From assembly GCF_030866765.1 (NCBI RefSeq), contig NZ_CP133017.1, positions 2,958,001 through 3,022,000 on the forward strand: a stretch of DNA of 64,000 bases. Reading direction: 5' to 3'. A program made the translations under genes and the position numbers. Of this stretch, positions 59,324-64,000 are shown piece after piece. The notes under the pieces are model-generated. The model worked only from the letters and a program-made list of their open reading frames with translations, made no database searches and had not been told where the DNA came from. Within the stretch, counting starts at the first letter, position 1, and each line of letters starts with the position of its first letter. The DNA comes from Paenibacillus silvisoli (GTDB taxonomy: Bacteria > Bacillota > Bacilli > Paenibacillales > Paenibacillaceae).

Positions 59324-59926
59324 TTACGTATTCGCTTTACCAGCATAGACATTGATGTGGTCAATATGCGCGATTTTGCCTTTGGCGACTTTGCTAGGGC
59401 CGACGAATTTCAGTTCGTAAACTTTGGATGGATGATACACATAGATTTTGTCCGTGCCGGTAAAGCGGACTTCCTTAGGCATGCCAAGCGTTTTGATGAC
59501 GGACGCGAAGGTTAGCGATTTGATGCCCCCCGTCCGATCGATGGACGTCCCAAAATTGCGCAAATCGTAGATGACGCCGGATTTGTTGACGCCGAAGCCG
59601 TATGCGCCTTTTCCCATGCCGAAATTGTACATTTCGTAATGGTTGCCTTTCAAGTCACCGCCTACATCCGGTTCGCCCCATTTATAATGAACGGCGGAGA
59701 TCGGCGTTTTGCCCGCGATCGCGTTTAAGCCCGGAATTTTTCCTACGCTGGCAAGCTTATAGATGCTCTTAATATAGTCACCTTGCGCGTTCGTGCTAGC
59801 GCTAGCGCTGGCTGCTGCCGCATGGACATTCGAATGAGAGATGGCCGTCATAGAGCTTACCGCGATCAAACCGGTCAAGGTCAGCTTGGCGGCTAATTTG
59901 TACGATTGTTTCGATTTGTTCAACAT
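59324..59926 (-). CDS. secreted YjgB-like (DUF4309) protein
   Basis: A 200-residue exported protein. The signal peptide KLAAKLTLTGLIAVSSMTAI ends near AHAAAA-type residues (NVHAAAASASA), followed by an Ala/Ser-rich linker. The C-terminal 150 residues contain the DUF4309 pattern: IPGLNAIAGKTPISAVHYKW, GDLKGNHYEMYNFGMGKGAY and SVIKTLGMPKEVRFTG. Function is unknown; the family is secreted or cell-wall linked. AGAGGTG precedes ATG 59926. It is encoded alone on the minus strand. Confidence 0.8.
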   Translation of the reverse strand: MLNKSKQSYKLAAKLTLTGLIAVSSMTAISHSNVHAAAASASASTNAQGDYIKSIYKLASVGKIPGLNAIAGKTPISAVHYKWGEPDVGGDLKGNHYEMYNFGMGKGAYGFGVNKSGVIYDLRNFGTSIDRTGGIKSLTFASVIKTLGMPKEVRFTGTDKIYVYHPSKVYELKFVGPSKVAKGKIAHIDHINVYAGKANT

Positions 59927-60154
59927 ATAGAATTCACCTCTTATTTTTTTTGGAGACAAGTGACGCTTGTCTTACAACCTCATATTACCCAGCTCAGCCT
60001 TGCAAGGAATGACGGAACGGTAACGAAACAGTTACAAGAAGGTAACGAAAACGATCACCTGTAGGAATGACAAAAGAAGATGGTTTCCTGCGATGTGATA
60101 GGGGGCATGATAGTTTAATGAAGATAGATATGTATAGGAAGCAGAGGATGTTTG

Positions 60155-60409
60155 ATGCAGCTACATCAGCAGATAAGCGAAATACGAACAAAAGAGGATT
60201 TTCTCAAGTTTCTTTCTGCTCTCAGAAAAGACTTGGTTATTAATAAGGATCAGTGGGAAAATCCAACCTTAGAGATGTATCTTGAAGCGATGGAAGCATG
60301 GATAGATACAATGGAAGGCTACTATTCAAACACTAACCAGTCCATTCCAGAACAACCAACGTGGAAGGTATTCGCTGATATTTTATATGCGTCCAAAATA
60401 TACGAATAA
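60155..60409 (+). CDS. small DUF7660-like protein
   Basis: 84 residues of the family whose members read EDFLKFLSALRKDL, WENPTLEMYLEAMEAWIDTM, and QPTWKVFADILYASKIYE; all three elements are present here with standard spacing. Function is unknown; such proteins are often stand-alone genes. The ribosome binding site is AGAGGATG. The stop lies two bases before the strong hairpin at 60415-60446. Confidence 0.75.
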   Translation: MQLHQQISEIRTKEDFLKFLSALRKDLVINKDQWENPTLEMYLEAMEAWIDTMEGYYSNTNQSIPEQPTWKVFADILYASKIYE

Positions 60410-60414
60410 AGAAT

Positions 60415-60446
60415 GAAGCTGCCGGCAGTAAAATGCCGGCAGCTTC
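60415..60446 (+). terminator. perfect 13-bp hairpin terminator
   Basis: GAAGCTGCCGGCA (60415-60427) / TGCCGGCAGCTTC (60434-60446), GTAAAA loop, then GTTTCC. It lies exactly at the boundary with the truncated LysR gene. Confidence 0.75.
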
Positions 60447-61212
60447 GTTTCCGATTTCGTACGTTCTTATTTTCCGCCAACGAGCGCTTCCCCGGTTTCT
60501 AGCAACGTTTTTAACCCCGAAAGGACAATCGGAAATCCGTTTATTGCATAGGGTGGAGGAAGCTATAAAATCCGTCCAAGAGCCTGATTTTCCGAGCGGT
60601 CCGCTTACAATCGACGTAGTAGAGACTGTTGCCTCCACGCCTTCTTTTATAAGAGCGTTATCCGATTTTCAAATGAAATACTCCCAAGTAGCGTTGTCTC
60701 TTGTCACCGGAACTTCGCAGCAAAATTACGAGAAAGTACTGAACCGCGAGCTGGACGGAGCTTTCTTCACAGGAGAATTCGATTTAGCCCCATTCAAGGT
60801 TGCTTATGAGATTCGGGAAGAGGTGCTTCTCCTGACGAACGCCGACGGACATGCTTCTCCTCTCGAGCTTGCGAATGTAACATGGGTCGTTTTTCCGAAG
60901 AGGTGCCCGTTGCGCGCCGCAAGCGTGGACTGGCTCCACAGGCAGGGAGTACATGCTGCCAATACCATTGAGGTGAGTAATCTGGATACGATGCTAAATT
61001 GCGTACGGGCAGGCATCGGTTACACAATTTTAACCGAATCTGTCATTGCTGAAGATGACGGACGATTAAGAGCGCATCCGGTGCCCGAACGACATCGTTT
61101 TGTCACAACGAGGCTGGTTACTCGTAAAGAACGGCTCAGCAGCAAAGCGTTTGAAGCCTTCGCAGATTGTGTCAGAGAGGCAGGAAAAAGAAAAAGACAT
61201 CAACACACTTGA
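60433..61212 (+). pseudogene. LysR-family regulator lacking its DNA-binding domain
   Basis: The frame encodes a complete LysR substrate-binding domain: GPLTIDVVETVASTPSFIRA, DGAFFTGEFDLAPFKV and VSNLDTMLNCVRAGIGYTIL (the helix seen in many LysR proteins). The end of the linker, TFLTPKGQSEIRLLH, is there, but the HTH before it is missing and is replaced by the terminator of the preceding gene. No start codon with a ribosome binding site precedes it. Most likely a deletion removed the first 60 or so codons. The copper operon promoter begins right after its stop. Confidence 0.7.
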
Positions 61213-61238
61213 AATACCCCATGGGGGTATGTTATTGT
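61209..61238 (+). promoter_or_regulatory. csoR promoter with embedded CsoR operator
   Basis: Operator ATACCCC-ATG-GGGGTAT (61214-61230), a perfect 7-3-7 palindrome matching the CsoR consensus, lies in the spacer between TTGAAA (61209-61214) and TTATTG or TATTGT (61232-61238). Binding would block RNA polymerase. Confidence 0.8.
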
Positions 61239-61262
61239 AGAATTCAAGGAGGCTGAATCGAC

Positions 61263-61592
61263 ATGGAACAACCGATAGAAGAACAACCCGTAAGCTGCCA
61301 TACTGACTGTAGCGATCGGAAAAGTCATCATTCAGATACTGTGAAGAGCAATTTAACTTCACGTTTAAATCGAATTGAAGGCCAAATCCGTGGCTTGAAG
61401 GGTATGATCGATAAGGACACCTATTGTGATGATGTATTAAATCAGATCGCTGCCGTTCAATCTGCCCTGAATAGCGTTGGCAAGCTGCTGCTTGAACACC
61501 ATATGAATAGCTGCGTGATCGAACGAATTCAAGAAGGCGATCATGAGGTCATCAAAGAGCTGATGGTTACAATGAATAAATTGATGAAATAA
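61263..61592 (+). CDS. csoR: CsoR-family copper-sensing repressor
   Basis: A 109-residue all-helical repressor. The Cu(I) ligands Cys-His-Cys are in KDTYCDDV and LEHHMNSCVI. SRLNRIEGQIRGLKGMIDKD is the conserved first helix, with DNA-contacting Arg. Without copper it binds the palindrome upstream of its own gene and releases it when Cu(I) binds. An N-terminal extension has two more Cys (SCHTDCSD) and is not usual. AAGGAGG precedes ATG 61263. Confidence 0.92.
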   Translation: MEQPIEEQPVSCHTDCSDRKSHHSDTVKSNLTSRLNRIEGQIRGLKGMIDKDTYCDDVLNQIAAVQSALNSVGKLLLEHHMNSCVIERIQEGDHEVIKELMVTMNKLMK

Positions 61593-61609
61593 TAAAGGAG
61601 CGATTGAAT

Positions 61610-61813
61610 ATGACAACCACTACTTTGAAAGTACAAGGGATGTCCTGCGGTCACTGTGTAAATTCTGTTGAAGGTGCGCTTACGAAGCTTGGAGCAGCTG
61701 GAAATGTTGATTTGAAATCCGGATCCGTTACCATTGAATTCGATGAGTCCAAAGTTACAATAGATGCGATTAAAGAAGCGATTGAAGATCAAGGCTATGA
61801 GGTTGAAAATTAA
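61610..61813 (+). CDS. copZ: copper chaperone CopZ
   Basis: A 67-residue HMA domain: KVQGMSCGHCVNSVEGALTK, with the Cu(I)-binding Cys-x-x-Cys in MSCGHC. It carries Cu(I) to CopA. AAAGGAG lies before ATG 61610, 18 bases after csoR. The same operator regulates both genes. The C-terminal TIDAIKEAIEDQGYEVEN is standard. Confidence 0.93.
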   Translation: MTTTTLKVQGMSCGHCVNSVEGALTKLGAAGNVDLKSGSVTIEFDESKVTIDAIKEAIEDQGYEVEN

Positions 61814-61863
61814 TTCGGGGCTGCAGAGCAGTCCTTTTCTAGGAACTTTTTTTTATTCAAAAT

Positions 61864-61889
61864 ATACCCCCAAGGGGTATTGTGATAAT
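61864..61889 (+). promoter_or_regulatory. second CsoR operator and extended -10 upstream of copA
   Basis: ATACCCC-CAA-GGGGTAT (61864-61880) is a second perfect 7-3-7 operator, immediately before TGTGATAAT (61881-61889), an extended -10 element. copA therefore may have its own copper-controlled promoter in addition to read-through from csoR. Confidence 0.75.
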
Positions 61890-61902
61890 GAGGTGAACGC
61901 AC

Positions 61903-64000
61903 ATGGAAAGAACAGAGCAACAGCAAACGACGATTCAGATCGCCGGCATGACCTGCGCTGCATGCGCCAATCGGATCGAGAAGGGGCTTCAAAAGCTGGA
62001 AGGCGTTGAACAGGCGAATGTTAACTTCGCGCTCGAGAAAGCTTCTGTTAGTTATGACCCAATGAAAGTGAACGTATCCGAAATGGAACAAAAAATCGAG
62101 GATCTTGGATACGGCATCTCCAAGGACGAAGTTGATCTTCAATTGATGGGCATGACGTGCGCAGCATGCGCAAGCCGAATCGAAAAAGGGCTTCGTAAGC
62201 TCGCCGGCGTTCGCAGCGCCACCGTGAACTTTGCTGCGGAAACGGCCCATGTCGTATTCAATGCAAATGATGTATCTGTGACCGATATGATCAAGAAAAT
62301 AGACCAACTCGGATACCAAGCGGTTCGCAAAGAAGAGGTCGCCGAAGGGAATTACAAGCAAAGAGAAATCCGACATAAAAAGATACAGTTTCTCGTGTCA
62401 GCTGTCCTTTCGCTCCCGCTCTTATGGGCGATGGTGGGCCACTTCACGTTCACGAGTTGGATGTACGTACCTGAAATCTTTATGAATCCTTGGTTACAGC
62501 TAATTCTAGCTACGCCCGTTCAATTCATGATCGGCAGTCAATTTTACGTAGGAGCTTATAAAGCTCTTCGCAATAAAAGCGCCAATATGGATGTGCTCGT
62601 TGCGCTTGGTACGTCTGCCGCTTATTTCTATAGCTTGTACTTAACGCTTCAATGGGCGACTTCGACGGATACTCACCATTCGCCGGATATGTACTATGAA
62701 ACAAGCGCAATCCTCATCACGCTAATCATTTTAGGGAAACTATTCGAGGCTCTGGCGAAAGGCCGCACTTCGGAAGCCATCAAAAAATTAATGAGCTTAC
62801 AAGCCAAAACAGCTACAGTCGTCAGGGACGGGCAAGAAATCGCGATCCCAATCGAGAGCGTTCTTATCGGAGATGTCGTTCTTGTGAAACCAGGAGAAAA
62901 AATCCCGGTCGATGGAGTCGTGCTTGAAGGTCAATCAGCAGTTGACGAGGCGATGCTAACGGGTGAAAGCATGCCGGTTGAAAAAAGAGCAGGAGAAGCC
63001 GTAATTGGCGCTACCGTTAATAAGCATGGAGCGATGAAAGTAAAAGCAACTCGAGTCGGTAAAGAAACGGCACTCGCACAAATCATTAAAGTGGTCGAAG
63101 ATGCACAAGGATCGAAGGCGCCGATACAGCGCATTGCCGATTCGATCTCTGGGATTTTCGTGCCGATTGTCGTCGGAATTGCAGTCGTTACATTCTTATT
63201 ATGGTTCTTTTTCGTTTCTCCTGGGGAGTTTGCTTCAGCTCTGGAAAAAGCAATTGCCGTGCTTGTCATCGCTTGCCCTTGTGCACTTGGTCTAGCCACG
63301 CCGACATCGATCATGGCCGGGTCGGGACGCTCAGCGGAGTTCGGCATCCTATTTAAAGGCGGAGAGCACCTAGAGTCGATGCATCGTGTACAGACGATTA
63401 TTTTAGATAAGACAGGTACTGTGACGAAAGGCAAACCGGAACTAACAGATGTACAAATCGAGGGCATGGAGGAAGAGACTGCGCTCAGATTGATCGGTGC
63501 AGCGGAGAAACAATCTGAGCATCCGCTCGCTGAAGCAATCGTGGAAGGCATTGTTGCTAGAGAGATAGCCATTGCCGCGGCAGAATATTTCGAAGCTATT
63601 CCGGGTTATGGAGTACGTGCCGTTGTTGAGGGGACGGAAGTACTTGTGGGGACGCGTAAACTCATGCACCGCGAGAACATCAATTACGGTCAAGCCGGTG
63701 AAATGATGGAGCATTATGAATCAGAAGGCAAGACCGCTATGCTCGTCGCGATCAATTCCTCGTTTGCAGGTATCGTGGCGGTTGCAGATACAATCAAGGA
63801 AACTTCTAAAGAAGCGGTAGCAGCCTTACGGCAACTAGGCATCGAGGTCATCATGATTACCGGCGATAACAAGCGTACGGCAGCAGCGATTGCCGAAAGA
63901 GTCGGGATCAATCATGTCCTCGCGGAAGTACTTCCTGAAGGGAAGGCAGATGAAGTGAAAAAACTGCAAGCCCAAGGTAAAAAAGTGGCTATGGTTGGCG
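61903..64000 (+). CDS. copA: copper-exporting P1B-type ATPase CopA, 3' end outside window
   Basis: At least 699 residues are visible. Two N-terminal metal-binding domains have [10 protein letters not shown] and [10 protein letters not shown] (Cys-x-x-Cys). Membrane helices start near residue 160. The actuator loop carries the TGES motif (MLTGESMPV), the ion channel motif CPC is in [13 protein letters not shown], and the phosphorylation site is in [24 protein letters not shown] belongs to the nucleotide domain. It pumps Cu(I) out of the cytoplasm with ATP. ATG 61903 has GAGGTG upstream. The window ends at the beginning of the last domain (KKVAMVG). Confidence 0.95.
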   Translation, partial: MERTEQQQTTIQIAGMTCAACANRIEKGLQKLEGVEQANVNFALEKASVSYDPMKVNVSEMEQKIEDLGYGISKDEVDLQLMGMTCAACASRIEKGLRKLAGVRSATVNFAAETAHVVFNANDVSVTDMIKKIDQLGYQAVRKEEVAEGNYKQREIRHKKIQFLVSAVLSLPLLWAMVGHFTFTSWMYVPEIFMNPWLQLILATPVQFMIGSQFYVGAYKALRNKSANMDVLVALGTSAAYFYSLYLTLQWATSTDTHHSPDMYYETSAILITLIILGKLFEALAKGRTSEAIKKLMSLQAKTATVVRDGQEIAIPIESVLIGDVVLVKPGEKIPVDGVVLEGQSAVDEAMLTGESMPVEKRAGEAVIGATVNKHGAMKVKATRVGKETALAQIIKVVEDAQGSKAPIQRIADSISGIFVPIVVGIAVVTFLLWFFFVSPGEFASALEKAIAVLVIACPCALGLATPTSIMAGSGRSAEFGILFKGGEHLESMHRVQTIILDKTGTVTKGKPELTDVQIEGMEEETALRLIGAAEKQSEHPLAEAIVEGIVAREIAIAAAEYFEAIPGYGVRAVVEGTEVLVGTRKLMHRENINYGQAGEMMEHYESEGKTAMLVAINSSFAGIVAVADTIKETSKEAVAALRQLGIEVIMITGDNKRTAAAIAERVGINHVLAEVLPEGKADEVKKLQAQGKKVAMVG

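Overview
The window looks like chromosomal DNA from a spore-forming Bacillota, most likely the Paenibacillaceae (Paenibacillus or Cohnella type). Almost every gene has a strong AGGAGG-like ribosome binding site, with TTG and GTG starts used freely. The gene content fits too: LplB/YtcP-type sugar permeases without a dedicated ATPase, a large membrane-bound AraC regulator, an immune-inhibitor-A metalloprotease, CBO0543-family membrane proteins, a PAS-type orphan histidine kinase and a T-box leader. The assignment is an inference from gene content only. No rRNA or tRNA genes were seen.

Layout. 1-16.6 kb is a mosaic of short, mostly monocistronic genes separated by clear hairpin terminators: aldo/keto reductases, three VOC proteins, small lipoproteins, an APH-like kinase, an MFS exporter, an MsrA-MsrB fusion, a PepE-like peptidase, a PhyH oxygenase, an acyl-CoA-dehydrogenase-like flavoprotein, an S41 peptidase and an orphan RepB-like archaeo-eukaryotic primase. 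16.7-22.1 kb has the orphan sensor kinase, two tandem CBO0543 genes (the second broken by an in-frame stop) and a secreted M6 protease.

22.5-39.7 kb is one 16-gene same-strand block, probably a single transcription unit. It encodes a sugar ABC importer (binding protein plus two permeases), an IclR regulator, two glycosidase-like proteins, PIG-L and M14-type deacylases, a zinc alcohol dehydrogenase, an SMP-30 lactonase, an enolase-superfamily acid-sugar dehydratase, an RraA-like aldolase, an amidohydrolase, a PhyH oxygenase, a GNAT and a binding-protein homologue with no export signal. Read together, these fit import and de-capping of a modified glycoside followed by a non-phosphorylative oxidative route (sugar to lactone to acid to 2-keto-3-deoxy acid to cleavage). 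No sugar kinase is present. The substrate cannot be told from the sequence.

39.8-46.3 kb holds a C39-like protein, two overlapping ABC half-exporters, a truncated MFS gene, a DinB-like protein and small genes. 46.6-55.1 kb is a second sugar locus: a Gfo/Idh/MocA oxidoreductase and a membrane AraC regulator on the minus strand, facing an ABC importer and a GH28-like beta-helix protein. An IS110-family element (transposase 55315-56433) follows, with structured noncoding RNA on both sides, set among four copies of a roughly 24-nt repeat. 56.8-60.4 kb is AT-richer: an ECF sigma/anti-sigma pair with a likely autoregulated promoter, a shortened T-box leader in front of a 28-codon GNAT stub, and small hypothetical genes. 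The window ends with a 5'-truncated LysR gene and the copper operon csoR-copZ-copA (copA runs off the end), with two matching palindromic CsoR operators.

Start sites were moved from the longest reading frame wherever a ribosome binding site clearly pointed to an internal start.
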